DNA of 64,000 nucleotides from Owenia fusiformis (Eukaryota; Annelida; Polychaeta; Sabellida; Oweniidae): NCBI GenBank assembly GCA_903813345.2, contig CAIIXF020000009.1, positions 12,520,030 to 12,584,029 of the forward strand, read 5' to 3'. Shown piece by piece: positions 52,272 to 64,000 of this stretch (position 1 is its first letter; each line of letters starts with the position of its first letter). The notes under the pieces were generated by a model. It saw only the letters and a program-made list of their open reading frames with translations, ran no database searches and was not told where the DNA came from. The position numbers and the translations under genes were made by a program.

Positions 52272-53258
52272 AATTACGTTGATAAACAAATAACAAACAA
52301 GAATGAGTTTTGTTTGGCGATATTACATAATGTTACATAATATATTTCTAAATACTAATTGAAATAAATGATTATACCACAGCTGGGCAGCCAAACCCAG
52401 AAATCAATTGTCGCGGTGATTCGGCATTAACCTGAAAACTACGCGAAAATCGTGCTTTTCTACAGAATATAGTCCCGCCTCGAAAAATCATATAAAATGA
52501 CACCTGTGCATGAATTGATATTTAATATTGATAAACGTAATGATTTTGGCTGATATTCAAGGAAACGTTTGGAGATATCGGGATGTAACTATATTTCACA
52601 AATAATAAGCTAAATAAGGTATGGTGGGTGAGGAAGAAGACCTCAAAGAGAAAAGTTTTTAAACTGGGTTTCGATAATTTGGAAAATTGGGGTCGTATAC
52701 ATGTTTTGGGCATTTTTTCTGAGATTAGTTATTTATGTGATTTTAGTAGAAAAAGCACCCCCCTTTACTCGCGGACGTGATTTGAACGTTTTATTGCCCA
52801 TTCTTATATAATTCTTGAGTTATCAGCTACTAAGTCAGCAGTAATTGATTTTCAGAACAAAATGTTAATTCTCAGGGATCGATTTTGACATGGTCCCCTG
52901 CGGTTGTAAACACTCAATCTCGGATGAAACCCGTAGTTAGCCGATACAAAATAACCAATAGATGATAAAATTGACGTGTAGTCCCCAAAAAATCAGCTAA
53001 ATTACAAAAAAAAATCTGAGAGAACATAAGTTCAGAATGTTTTGGGCAAATTTTTTTCTTAGAGATCTGTGGTTAAAAATCTATTTCAAAATAAAATGTA
53101 GTCTAAAATACATAATGATGTGTAAATATAAAAATATCTGGATTAGTACTTTTATCAGGAGACTTGTATCAATTACGGTCCAGTCATGACTAATTGACTA
53201 ACTACCTAAAGATTATATAATAAGTGTATATGTAGTTACGTAATTAAAAAACAACCGC
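52272..53258. repeat. Longer copy of a repeat with an internally deleted partner
   Basis: The left edge (aattacgttgataaacaaat, 52272-52379) and right edge (tgactaattgactaactacc, about 53187-53258) reappear fused at 54387-54566. The roughly 800 bases between them here are absent in the partner. No coding content. Confidence 0.7.
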
Positions 53259-54386
53259 GCACTTGTTCCACTATGAACAGTGCTCCAGAGGCAGTCAAGA
53301 ACAGAATGAGCATAGCTCAAATAAATGAGAGTACAATAAAAACGGTACATACAATGTTCAAAAGCGCTAAGGCAGACATGAACTGTGATGTAAAAGTGCA
53401 AGTGTACGTAAAAAACTGTGAATCAAGTAAAAACTGTGAAACAGCGGTACAAATACATTTGCAAAAACGTCACGTTACGTGACACCTTATACATACCTAA
53501 TATCAGATATAAATGCAATCAAAAACTATAAATGAACAGTGTGTAACTGCAAGCATATGAATTACATAGAGTTACAATACAAATACCGATGCGGATTAAT
53601 TTGTATGACTAAACTGTAACAATAAAGACAATCAAGAACAGTGACTCAACCAGTAGAATGCCGTGTAGTAAAATGCTTCCTACATTGGCATTCGGCAAGG
53701 CTAAAAATTAGACATTCATAAAAATGTGCTACAGGCGCATTGGTTTACACGCTATAAGAAAATATGAACACATAAATTACAATTACAAAATTACAAATAA
53801 AATGTTTTACAACATGCGCGACAACATGAATGCTTAAGAGCGTTAATGGCTCCATGCTTATTAGCTGACAAGAATACATACAACATACAGTAACAATCGA
53901 AACAGAAAATAAATTCAATTCGAATCTTAATCATACTGTACGTAAACTATGATGATTTAGAGTAATCATCGTGACAAATGAAGAAAACAAACAAGCTTTC
54001 ATGACTTGAAGTACCACTTAGCAACGGAAGGCTAATAAAGTTATAAGTGTGCGTAAAATCAAGGGTCAATAAATATCGTAACAATTTATAGTTGCATTTA
54101 CCCCCCCCCCCGTAAACCATTCGAAAAACGAACAAAGATTATAACTAGCAAAAATAGGCAAGGATAAGTAATATAAGAACAGGGTGAGAGGGTTGGGAAA
54201 TTTTTTGACAAACTGACATAGTTCAAAATCTGTATAAATTTTATAACATGCTGCCTCGACAACAAAGGCTAACTGAATGGCTAACACACGAGGGGACTCT
54301 ACGTCATTAGACATGTGATCAGAGAGAGGAATTCCCATGGTGTTTCCCAACTTAATTAATCGGAATTAAAATATCAATTCCAAAAC

Positions 54387-54566
54387 AATTACGTTGATAA
54401 ACAAATAACAAACAAGAATGAGTTTTGTTTGGCGATATTACATAATGTTACATAATATATTTCTAAATACTAATTAAAATAAATGATTATACCATGACTA
54501 ATTGACTAACTACCTAAAGATTATATAATAAGTGTATATGTAGTTACGTAATTAAAAAATAACCGC
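54387..54566. repeat. Internally deleted copy of the 52272-53258 repeat
   Basis: Left and right edges of the longer copy are joined at the sequence atacca/tgacta (about 54493), with near identity on both sides. It has the form of a non-autonomous deletion derivative. Confidence 0.7.
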
Positions 54567-54657
54567 CAAAAAAGTTGCATTATTGAAAGTAGCGAGTCAA
54601 ACGTTTAGCCACTAGGTGTAGACTATACGAATCGCCAAACCATGGATGAGGCATATG

Positions 54658-55196
54658 CACTGGTGATCCACTCGATTACGCTGGTTACCAAAACGGTTCG
54701 TTTTGGTAACAAAATGTCGGAACATCCGGAAGGTACGATTTTTCTCGTTTCCTTATTTTACACGTTGTAGGTAGAATTCCCACGACATTTTTTAACACAA
54801 ACTTGTATCAGTATCATACTGTTTAAGAAAGTGTACACATTTGCGAACAAATAGTTCAGAAGACAACAGAATCGTCGATTTACTTCCTCACTTAAGTTAC
54901 ATAAACGGTTTGGGTTAAAAGTGCAGATCTTAACTGTTTTTCGAAAAACCGTTTATGTAACTTAAGTGAGGAAGTAAATCGATGATTCTGTTGTCCTCTG
55001 AGCTATATTTTCGCAAACATGTACATTTTCTAAAACATATGATACTGATGCACGTTGTGAGAAAAAACGTCGTGGGGATTCTGCCTACAACGCGTGAAAT
55101 AAGGAAAAAAAGAAAAATCGTGCCTTCGACGTTCCGACATTTTGTTACCAAAACGAACCGTTTTGGTAACCAGCGTAATCGAGTGGATCACCAGTG
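54658..55196. mobile_element. 539-bp foldback element with 5-bp target duplication
   Basis: Arms of about 250 bases start CACTGGTGATCCACTCGATT and meet near 54930 (ataaacggtttgggttaaaa... mirrored by ccgtttatgtaacttaagtg). ATATG flanks both sides (54653-54657 and 55197-55201). The inner motif ggttaccaaaacggttcgttttggtaacc-like sequence is itself a hairpin. Same class of terminus and duplication length as 37278-38107, but unrelated sequence. Confidence 0.8.
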
Positions 55197-56308
55197 ATAT
55201 GGGCGTTCTTCCAGTTCTGTATATAGTGATGGGACTCGCCTAGTCTTGCTGTTATTAAGTTAATGGCACGATCGTGACAGTAATTATACTGATATGTAAA
55301 CAGCAAGTGATCTGAAATACTTGCCACATACAACGCCCTAATTTTTCCTGGCTGGTGCAAAATCGAGGTGAGGTATAATAATGGCTGAGTTAAAATGGTG
55401 GGAACTTGTGTTTTTATTTCCGACATTGCTTGAAAATCACTCTCTATGCTCCCCTATTCATAGAATAAAAATATAAGCTGGTTCTGTCTACTTTATTTTG
55501 AATATATACCATGTAGGATAGTGAATGCACTTTCAAACAATACATATTATACAAGGTAGGCATCATATTTTACAGGGCCCGCGGGGTAGTTTGAATTTTT
55601 GTTTGAGTTTATAGCTCGCATCTCTATTTAAAATATATTATCTCAATAAAATGAACATGCAGATTTGGCGATCCGTCGTAATAAAAAGCTAAATGTTGTG
55701 AAAACACAGACATTTGAAAATGTAGTCTCCTACATACTTGTTGGCTCATGTTTAAAAGTAAAGTTTAAAATATTGACCCATTTACTGTCTATTTGCCATG
55801 GAATCACTGAGGAAAACATTCTGAATACCATATTGTTATGTTGTTAACAGTTATGTTGTATTCAAAGAAACTTATCAATTTATAAATGCAAAATGATTTT
55901 TTGCTGTCCAATTACAAAATGGCAGCTGTAGATAACAACGTTGATACAATTATTTTAGAACGGAAATATTTACTTATGTAACATTTGTTGGCATGATTGT
56001 GTCAGTGAGTGTATAAGAAGAATACGACTTCTATCACTCCGAACTTAAAGATTTCGAATACTCATTTCGTGAACGCTTTTTAAGAATGGATTCGAGATGT
56101 ACTTTTCAAAATATATGCGTAAAATGTGTATTATCATCTTAATAACCACCTCACAAATTATTTTGGAAATTAAAGAAATTGAGAGTTTTATTTTCGAATG
56201 TTGACGCATTTGCTGAGCCTGACTGGTTGATGTGGAGAGCATCCAACGGGTTGGTGACATATCATGCGAGTAAATGTTCATTAGACTAACCATTTCCTTA
56301 CTTTGCAG

Positions 56309-56742
56309 ATGACTATACTGGAGATAGGAGTGCGAAATGATATGGTGGCTCTATCTTTGAAGATGTGGCGAGATTACTTCGGTCCTGATGTACAAATCTA
56401 TAGTCTAGATATTAGCCCCAAAACAAAACGATTTGAAAATAAATTAGAGCGAGTCAAGGTCATGATTGGAGATCAGGGAAATGCAACATTTTGGACTGAA
56501 GTACTGAAAATCTGTTTGACCATGTGAAACCAGATGGTGGGGTATATTTCGTGGAAGATCTTCATACTGCTTACTGGCCAAACTACTAGGGAGGGTACAA
56601 AAAGCAAGGAACTTTTATAGAATACACTAAAGATCTTATTGACCAGCTGAATGCAGATCACAGTAAAGATGAAAATCTAAAAGTGACAAAGTTTACAAGA
56701 AGCACACAAAGTATGCATGTGTATGATGTATTTGAGAAGTAG
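56309..56742 (+). pseudogene. SAM-dependent methyltransferase-like pseudogene
   Basis: A 3' splice-like site (ctttgcag) precedes MTILEIGVRND, the glycine-rich SAM-binding motif of class I methyltransferases. MWRDYFGPDVQIYSLDISP follows with the acidic residue of motif II, then VMIGDQGNATFW. After TEVLK the frame shifts and a piece is missing that in intact relatives would carry the DDG-type motif. Similarity resumes with FDHVKPDGGVYFVEDLHTAY, is cut by a TAG after WPNY, and continues GGYKKQGTFIEYTKDLIDQL to VFEK and a stop. It resembles MycE-like/cephalosporin-hydroxylase-type methyltransferases, better known from bacteria. It is clearly disabled by one deletion with frameshift and one stop. 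No upstream exon was found. Confidence 0.65.
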
Positions 56743-57696
56743 ATGTATTTGAGAAGTCACCACACCCTAAATATCACACAATACCTTCACTGTAGTCTAA
56801 AAATAAAATCATTTTTGATCTTGATTATCTAACTTTTGACTGATTCTCGGCAATGACACAATTATACATTAAAACAGTAATTCTAATGATGTTATACAAA
56901 TCATTCGTTTATCTTTATCATCCTGAAACAGTATTATTAACTTTAACTCCATCCTGACAAATATGTGGAGTATATTTAAAAGATATGTGTACCTATGCAA
57001 ATACTCAATGTTAAGACCTACCTTTAAAGGATTTAAAGCAAATGTAATATCTTATTGTAATATTGATAAGCAAATAGGCAGAGAAAAAAGGTGGGAAATT
57101 ATGGGTACTAGATTAGATTAGACTAGTGTGGTTAGATGCCATAAAAAAGAATATTATGGAAAATTGTGTGATTTCTATGATATTATGAATATTGTATATG
57201 TTAATGTAACTGCTTTCAAATGTTTTCTATGAATAAAAAAGGAATAAAAAAAAGAAGTTTGTATTTAAAGGTCCTGCTTTTATAATACCTAATACCTTAT
57301 AAAAAGTAAGATATTTTTATTGCAAAATACAGAAAAATCACTTATGTTTATCTGAATAAGGATTTAGTATTTATTTTTAGGTCAAGAAATCCGAGTTTAT
57401 ATAGGTCGAAATAATAAAATATTTCTTAATTGTCAAAAATTCCATCATTAAAGTGATATTTTAAAAAGATAAGCAATATTCCAAACAGGTACCTTGTGGT
57501 AATGATTGCTTAAAGTCTGGTCAACAAAAAATAACACATTGCATGTCCATAAAATCAACATATATGTCGCAGTCTCTAGTACAACACCAGATTTTTCAAA
57601 TATCAATTATCGTAAATTGTCCCATAAGTGCATTTTTACTGGCATGGCAGCATTGTAAATACGGCAATAAGTATATACATGTAATGATTGTGGAGT
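56743..57696. other. No gene seen
   Basis: AT-rich sequence between the methyltransferase pseudogene and the 39-bp array; no feature could be supported. Confidence 0.5.
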
Positions 57697-58410
57697 TTGT
57701 AACATGCACCAGTGTTTCAGGCAGGCATGTGAAGTTTTTAACATGCACCAGTGTTTCAGGCAGGCATGTGAAGTTTGTAACATGCACCAGTGTTTCAGGC
57801 AGGCATGTGAAGTTTTTAACATGCACCAGTGTTTCAGGCAGGCATGTGAAGTTTGTAACATGCACCAGTGTTTCAGGCAGGCATGTGAAGTTTGTAACAT
57901 GCACCAGTGTTTCAGGCAGGCATGTGAAGTTTGTAACATGCACCAGTGTTTCTGGCAGGCATGTAAAGTTTGTAACATGCACCAGTGTTTCAGGCAGGCA
58001 TGTGAAGTTTGTAACATGCACCAGTGTTTCAGGCAGGCATGTGAAGTTTGTAACATGCACCAGTGTTTCAGGCAGGCATGTAAAGTTTGTAACATGCACC
58101 AGTGTTTCAGGCAGGCATGTGAAGTTTGTAACATGCACTAGTGTTTCAGGCAGGCATGTGGAGTTTGTAACATGCACCAGTGTTTCAGGCAGGCATGTAA
58201 AGTTTGTAACATGCACCAGTGTTTCAGGCAGGCATGTGAAGTTTGTAACATGCACTAGTGTTTCAGGCAGGCAAGTAAAGTTTGTAACATGCACCAGTGT
58301 TTCAGGCAGGCATGTGAAGTTTGTAACATGCACTAGTGTTTCAGGCAGGCATGTGAAGTTTGTAACATGCACTAGTGTTTCAGGCAGGCAAGTGAAGTTC
58401 ATAACATGCA
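57697..58410. repeat. 39-bp minisatellite, about 18 copies
   Basis: Unit tttgtaacatgcaccagtgt plus ttcaggcaggcatgtgaag. Variants are few: cactag for caccag, ttttta for tttgta, and gtaaag or aagtg changes. The unit length is divisible by three, so long frames are open on both strands without being genes. There are no spacers, so this is not a CRISPR array. Confidence 0.92.
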
Positions 58411-58931
58411 GAAAAAGGGGTGATGGTGGGTGGGGGAAAATTGTAGTACAGTAAAAAAACGTAGTAATGATGGTATTGTACTGTCCCAAGAATAATGAAT
58501 ACGAGTATGTTTACTGTCCAATATGCTCGAATGTATAGTTACTGAACTGTGTGAAGCGAGAATAGATATGCAAGAGGCGTAACGTATTGGTCGAGTGATC
58601 AATTCCATTAACCGGGTTTTAATTCAAAAACACAATATTTATGTTCATGATCCCTCTCCCAATATAATAACAAAACAAGGCGTGTGCGGTTGGTCAGATG
58701 ACAGAAGCCTTTCTGCTAGACTGGTCATCGCCGGTCATCGCCGGTTTTTACAAAACCCATTTACGAAACTCGACAGCCCCCAAGACTGCCAAACCGCACA
58801 CATGAGCCACCAGTCCTTAAGATAAGGTTATGTCATTTAAGGAACAGGCCAGGTGTAGGGGGATTGTAAAAATGCATGGGGGTTAAATGAAGGTACAATG
58901 ACACAAAAGAATTTTAAGATTGCCGATATGT

Positions 58932-59041
58932 AAGCTGAGTGCACATGAAAGAAGCATTCACTTGACACGCAATTGACATACTAATTCAGACTCCGTGACT
59001 GTTGGGCAGTTAGGTAAGCATCGTTCGTCCTATACTCTGTG
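58932..59041. repeat. Left direct repeat outside the 4.7-kb element
   Basis: 110 bases from aagctgagtgcacatgaaag to the text tactctgtga are repeated in the same orientation at 63890-64000, where the window ends. The repeat may continue beyond the window. Confidence 0.9.
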
Positions 59042-60114
59042 ATTGTGTGATATTGTCTAAAACCAAACGTGTTCATTCGTAATGCACTGTCAATTAATAA
59101 TTGTTTGACTTGAATACGCTTTTGGAAAAATTGATCCAATAATCTAATGAACTTTTAAAAATCCATTCTCCGTCATAGACTGTGGACTACTCTGATAATT
59201 GCAACTTCCATTTTTCATGGAAGGTCACACATTCCAACATATTTCAAACAGTCTGTATGATTATGCTAGGCACTTTCTGGGTAGTTGGACTTCATGTAGG
59301 GGTGGCAGACGGCCCTCAGGCCAATTCATACCCCCACCCTAAGAAAACCTTGGGGGTACTTTAATACCACCTGATAAAAAGAATACTAATGCAATTCATA
59401 TATTCATAGTTTTATAGTAGGCAGAGCATACCATGGTTAGTCAGTGCCAGAAATGTCCAATCTCTAACTTATATGGTTACCATGGAAACAGTATTTATAT
59501 CTCAAAATCTTCTCAATTTGACCTCCTCCAAAATATGTCCCTTAGCCCTCAAAGTGAAATATTTGCAAATTTGTTTGGATTTTGTGGCTGCAACTTTGTC
59601 AAAAGTTGTATAAATATGTATATATTCACACTAAAGCACTAAAAAGTTGATATAATGCTCCAATAAATCAATAATATCTATCAAATATAGTCACACACAA
59701 CTACTTTTAGGGAAAAGTGGGCGTGGCATTTTTTGGAACTTGTGTAATTGTTGCAGCATTAAGCAAAAAATACATATTACACTAACAATAATTGACATTT
59801 AATTATCATTTACTAACATTGTGTAACATTGTAATATGTTCATTATCATTATTAGATACTTAAATTATTTTATGTAAGTGTTATCATGAACTTTCCTTTA
59901 TCCCTATACCATACAAGGTGGGCATCACCAATGGTGTCAAACTAATTTTTCTGTTTAACTTATTTTTTATCATAGACAAGGGAAAAAGCTTTACTTGAAG
60001 TCGTGACCTCATTAGGTGCTATGTATATGGATAGATGGATTGATACTAGTCGGTAGATGGCAGCACTTGTGCTAGTTGGGCTAGATACAAGTACTGAGTA
60101 TTTACCATTGACTT

Positions 60115-60308
60115 TTTTTTTTTTTAGGTTATTGTTATTTATTTCTATAATATTCAACATAATTATTTACATAGATTGTGAGGGGCCGAGGCTACATAGC
60201 ATTATTGGCCCCCCTCTAGAAAGTTAAAAACATATAATAAATCACTGGAGTGTGTAGGATTGCAACAGACAGACGGTCGTCCACCAGGTCTTGCCCATGA
60301 TGATGTTG
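60115..60308 (-). mobile_element. Short retroposon with poly(A) tail
   Basis: It is flanked by an exact 11-bp duplication ACCATTGACTT (60104-60114 and 60309-60319). A T-run at the left is the A-tail of a minus-strand insertion. The body carries a small hairpin, aggggccgaggct... ttggcccccct, before the AT-rich tail. It is probably a 3' fragment of a LINE or a SINE; the parent was not identified. Confidence 0.7.
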
Positions 60309-61227
60309 ACCATTGACTTGACATGTGTCACTTAGTCTATTGATTTACCATATTCGTTCTGTTGGATTAAAGTAAAACTGCATTTGCATTGAATTTGATG
60401 ATGTTCAGATTGTGTTTGAAACTTGATGATAATCAGAAGTGTTTGAAACTGGATGTTGTTCAGATTGTGTACACATGAACTTTAATAGGACCACTGAAAC
60501 AATAAGTCAATGTTTAAGATTCTTTAAAATTATCTCAATGAGAATTTAGCCTGTTAACCTATAGTTAAACTACACTTCAGCAAGATTTCGAAGCTATATA
60601 ACAAATCTCATAATTTGCAACTTTTTCATTATTTGATAATTTAACCCATTATTCTTTATTGCTGATTTAAAAATTGCAAGGAATTCAAATGACCTAGGGA
60701 AGCCAGTGATATGAATTGGCCTTATTCATTGAGTTACATTAAAATGGAAAATTGTGAAGAACAAGAGAACTGTTCCACGGCTTCACAGGAAATATGGAAG
60801 CAAAGTCAACAAGGGATGTGGGAACTAGGCTGTTAACATATAGAGATTTAGAACTCTCCAGGGAAGTGTCTCTATTTGGTATAAAATACACAGGTCTATT
60901 CATGCACACCATTTTAAATATGAATCAAAATTAGTGATATCCATGTTTCTGGTGAAAGCATTAATTGAAAGAGACAAACACCCTACCCCAATGGTGTAAA
61001 ATATAAGGAAGTTCGAAGCAGTAAAAAGGTATTACCATTTTAGATTTGATTGAACAAATTGAATCAGAGGCAATTTTTAAATTTCGATATATTAAAAGAG
61101 GCTCTCTTGGTTAGATGGGAGAATTAGTTGCATGTTAAAGGTGCCGCTTTGTTCAGTTTATAACAAAATTGATATTAAGCCCGAAACAGTAAGAAATGTT
61201 AAGCAAATATTTCATTCTATGGAGGGC

Positions 61228-61335
61228 AATACCTGTTCATCTTTCAATGATTTTTGCAATATGTATTGCCCGCAGCCCGTAGGGCGATGGTAATACATTT
61301 TGCAAAAATCATTGAAAGTGCAGTTGTCAGAATCC
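61228..61335. repeat. Palindrome around a GC-rich loop
   Basis: The sequence tttcaatgatttttgcaa is mirrored by ttgcaaaaatcattgaaa, with gtattgcccgcagcccgtag-like sequence between. It resembles in plan the 138-bp palindrome at 18241-18378 but does not share its sequence. Confidence 0.6.
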
Positions 61336-63889
61336 CCAGGCGGGCAATACGCTGGACAATACGTCTTTTAAATATGGAAATAATTCAGTGAGCTGTGAAA
61401 TTCGCTGGTATTTTTAGTCACATGGTTCTGAATTAGCCAATCAAATCACACGATTTATAGCAATGATGCAATAATTAGTGCTACTTCCATGAACACCCGT
61501 TTTGTAGAATAAGATTCTGATTCTCGTATTTGGTATATATATGAATTAGACAAAGGCAAATCCAGTCGAACATCTTGTTGAGCATCAAACAAAGGTACAA
61601 GCTATATATCATTTCTCAAAATGGCCACTTTACTGAAAAAATTGTCAAAAGATTATATGTATCATGTTTTAATGTATTTACGTTTAAATATAGCTGTCTT
61701 AATAAGTACACATGATGAAAATACAGGCACAAACAAAATGCATACTTTCTGAAACCCTGCGTTTGGATATTGATAAATTGAATGATATTGGCTAAAAACA
61801 TCTGTCAGAATTGAAACAATATTTCCCCAAGAAAAGTCAACATTTCAAAACAACAGCAATAGCTAGAACTATCCTATTTAGATGTTTACTTGACAGTATG
61901 GAAAATTGGGGAAGCCTGACAGAGAATCATAACAGATAGAGGTAGAAAGATTTGATAAAGAAAATGGAGTTTTGGTGTGGGAGGGGGGGGGGCGTGTAAT
62001 TGTATACTTGTTTATAAAATTGATAAAATGACATATTCTAGACAAGGATAGGCATTTGCCATAATAAACTATGAGGGATAATGACTCATAAACTTACACA
62101 ATGGAGATTTGGGGTAGTAATATGGAACATACGTCATATGGAAACTGTAACCTTATAAGATCTTGTCCAGTATTTCAGTCATACCTGATTATAAAGGACC
62201 ATTGATGTTACAGCATCAGGGCATATTACATATAATATTCAATCATGACCATCATTTCTACTGTGCCAAAATAATTCAACCAATTTTAAAATGCAATACG
62301 AGAACAAGATTTCTTATTTTAGGTTATATTCATATGTCTAATAATATTTGATATTAAACTATTAACTTTTATTGTTTTTATACACTAAACAGATTTGTTA
62401 AGATATTATTTTAAGTTTTAACATAACAAACCACTTTCCAGGTCGAAGGAATCACTAAAGGTACAGCATTTCAGAAATGTGTAAATTGTTTATATTTCAT
62501 TATTTTGTGAAATACTAAAAGGAGTTTTACCCGTTCCTTGTTGACCATGAGTCAATGAATGCATTATGTAATATCTGCAAAATGATGCACTATGCAATTC
62601 ATACATGGAATAATTTATTTTGCCATATTGGAATCAAGTATTTTCGTTAATCCATTGGATAGATCATGCATTACCTGATGTTGATAATAGAATCAGTTAG
62701 TCAATTCTAAGACACCATTTATCCGAGAAAATCTTAGTTATGTATTAAGGCAGGGCATTACATTTCACATATCGTTTATTCATGTTTACTACATCTATGG
62801 TTCCAATGTCATTTAAGCCTGATTTGGTGCAAATGTCAAAGCATAACATCAACTCTAAAGTAGTTTAATTCAATGAAAATTAAAAATATCAAAATCGACA
62901 ATTACTGTCCGCCATCTTAGATGCGAAGGTTACGGCCGTTACCTTCACTTGGTACTGATCAGTGTTGGTCCATTACTTTTCAATTGCATAAAATGGCTCT
63001 AACCCTGACAAATATATTAATCAATTTTAACTCATAGCTCTTGATCAATGAAACTATTTATATTCTAGCTTCAAGTCAATGAATACGACTTTGACAAGCT
63101 AAAAAGACTAAGGACCTCTAGGACTTAAAAGTTAATTTGACCATTAATGACCTATGATAGGGAAGGGTCATGATAACACTTATATAAAATATTTAAAGTA
63201 TCTAATAATGATAATGAACATACTACAATGTTACACAATGTTAGTAGATGCTAATTTAATGTCAATTGTTGTTAGTGTAATAAGTATTTTTCATTTAATG
63301 CTGCAACAATTACACAAGTACCAAAAAGTGCCACGCCCACTTTTCCCTAAAAGCAGTTGTGTGTGACTACATTTGATAAATATTATTAATTTATGAGATC
63401 ATTATATCAAGTTTTTAGTGCTTTAGTGTGAATACATACATATTAATTCAACTTTTGACAAAGTTGCAGCCACAAAATCCAAACAGATTTGCAAATATTT
63501 CACTTTGAGAACTTAAGGACACATTTGGGACGGGGTCAAATTGAGAAGATTGTGAGATATAAATACTGTTTCCATGGTAACCATATAAGTCAGAGATTGG
63601 AAATTTCTGGCACTGACTAACCATGGCATGCCCTACCCACTATAAAACGATGAATATCTGATATGCATTAGTATTATTTTTATTGGGTGGTATTAAAGTA
63701 CCCCCAAGGTTTTGTTGGGGTAGGGGTATAAATTGGCCTGAGGGCCTTCTGCCACCCCTACACAAAGTCCAACTACCCAGAAAGTGTCTATTATAATCAT
63801 ACAAATTGTTTGAAATATGTTGGAATGTGTGACCTTCCATGAAAAGCGAGATCCATTTCTAGAGCACTTCTACAGAATAGTCCGCAGTC

Positions 63890-64000
63890 AAGCTGAGTGC
63901 ACATGAAAGAAGCATTCACTTGACACGCAATTGACATACTAATTCAGACTCCGTGACTGTTGGGCAGTTAGGTAAGCATCGTTCGTCCTATACTCTGTGA
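63890..64000. repeat. Right direct repeat, cut by window end
   Basis: Same-orientation copy of 58932-59041, directly abutting the right arm of the 4.7-kb element. Its true right boundary is not visible. Confidence 0.9.

Larger units (their letters stand above)
59178..63889. mobile_element. 4.7-kb element with ~735-bp inverted arms
   Basis: The arms (59178 to about 59905, and about 63150 to 63889) start GACTGTGGACTA and its inverse TAGTCCGCAGTC. They include a shared block (ggtggcagacggccctcagg; gggtggcattttttgg-like) with about 85-90 percent identity by eye. The interior of about 3.2 kb has no recognisable gene, one short retroposed sequence (60115-60308) and a hairpin (about 61228-61335). 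Outside the arms lies the direct repeat 58932-59041/63890-64000. Class uncertain: large foldback, or inverted duplication within a tandem array. Confidence 0.6.

Noticed and set aside
57697-58410. Possible CRISPR array
   Set aside because: Units are contiguous, with no variable spacers and no cas genes, in an intron-bearing animal genome.
57543-58489. Long frames on both strands with 13-residue repeats
   Set aside because: They arise from the 39-bp minisatellite. Simultaneous openness in several frames is expected from the unit length, not from coding.

Overview
The window is a spliced, AT-rich animal nuclear genome segment. It carries five multi-exon protein genes with GT-AG introns, dense small transposons, and frequent acatgta-type words. 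The protein matches (UBC9, E4F1, RING1/RNF2, ALKBH5) are animal orthologues. The short terminal-inverted-repeat elements, HINE-like elements with a (CCGT)n tract and minisatellites suggest a non-vertebrate marine animal; sequence alone does not settle the phylum. Exon coordinates were read by eye from splice signals and codon phase. In every gene listed the exon phases close without a frameshift.

Layout: UBE2I/UBC9 (+, 135-4487) converges on a 16-exon E4F1 (-, 24712-8302). E4F1 is head-to-head with RING1/RNF2 (+, 26805-28722). RNF2 is tail-to-tail with ALKBH5 (-, 38979-33823). ALKBH5 is head-to-head with an unrecognised conserved-looking 242-residue gene (+, 39868-48742) that needs a 20-nt microexon. 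From 48743 to the end there are no intact genes: a broken SAM-methyltransferase-like pseudogene, several foldback elements, duplicated repeat blocks, an 18-copy 39-bp array, and a 4.7-kb element with ~735-bp inverted arms flanked by direct repeats that run off the window.

Functionally, three neighbours belong to SUMO/ubiquitin and chromatin biology: the SUMO E2 UBC9, the zinc-finger factor E4F1 (an atypical ubiquitin E3 in mammals) and the Polycomb H2A E3 RING1/RNF2. UBE2I and E4F1 are also close on human 16p13.3, so part of the linkage may be ancient. ALKBH5 is the m6A RNA demethylase.

Mobile DNA is mostly non-autonomous: HINE-like elements, TA-flanked mariner relatives (one nested in another), a Harbinger-like MITE that landed in a splice donor and rebuilt it, two foldbacks with 5-bp target duplications and CAC termini, a tRNA-derived SINE, and a 5'-truncated non-LTR retrotransposon with an open reverse transcriptase frame antisense in E4F1 intron 1.
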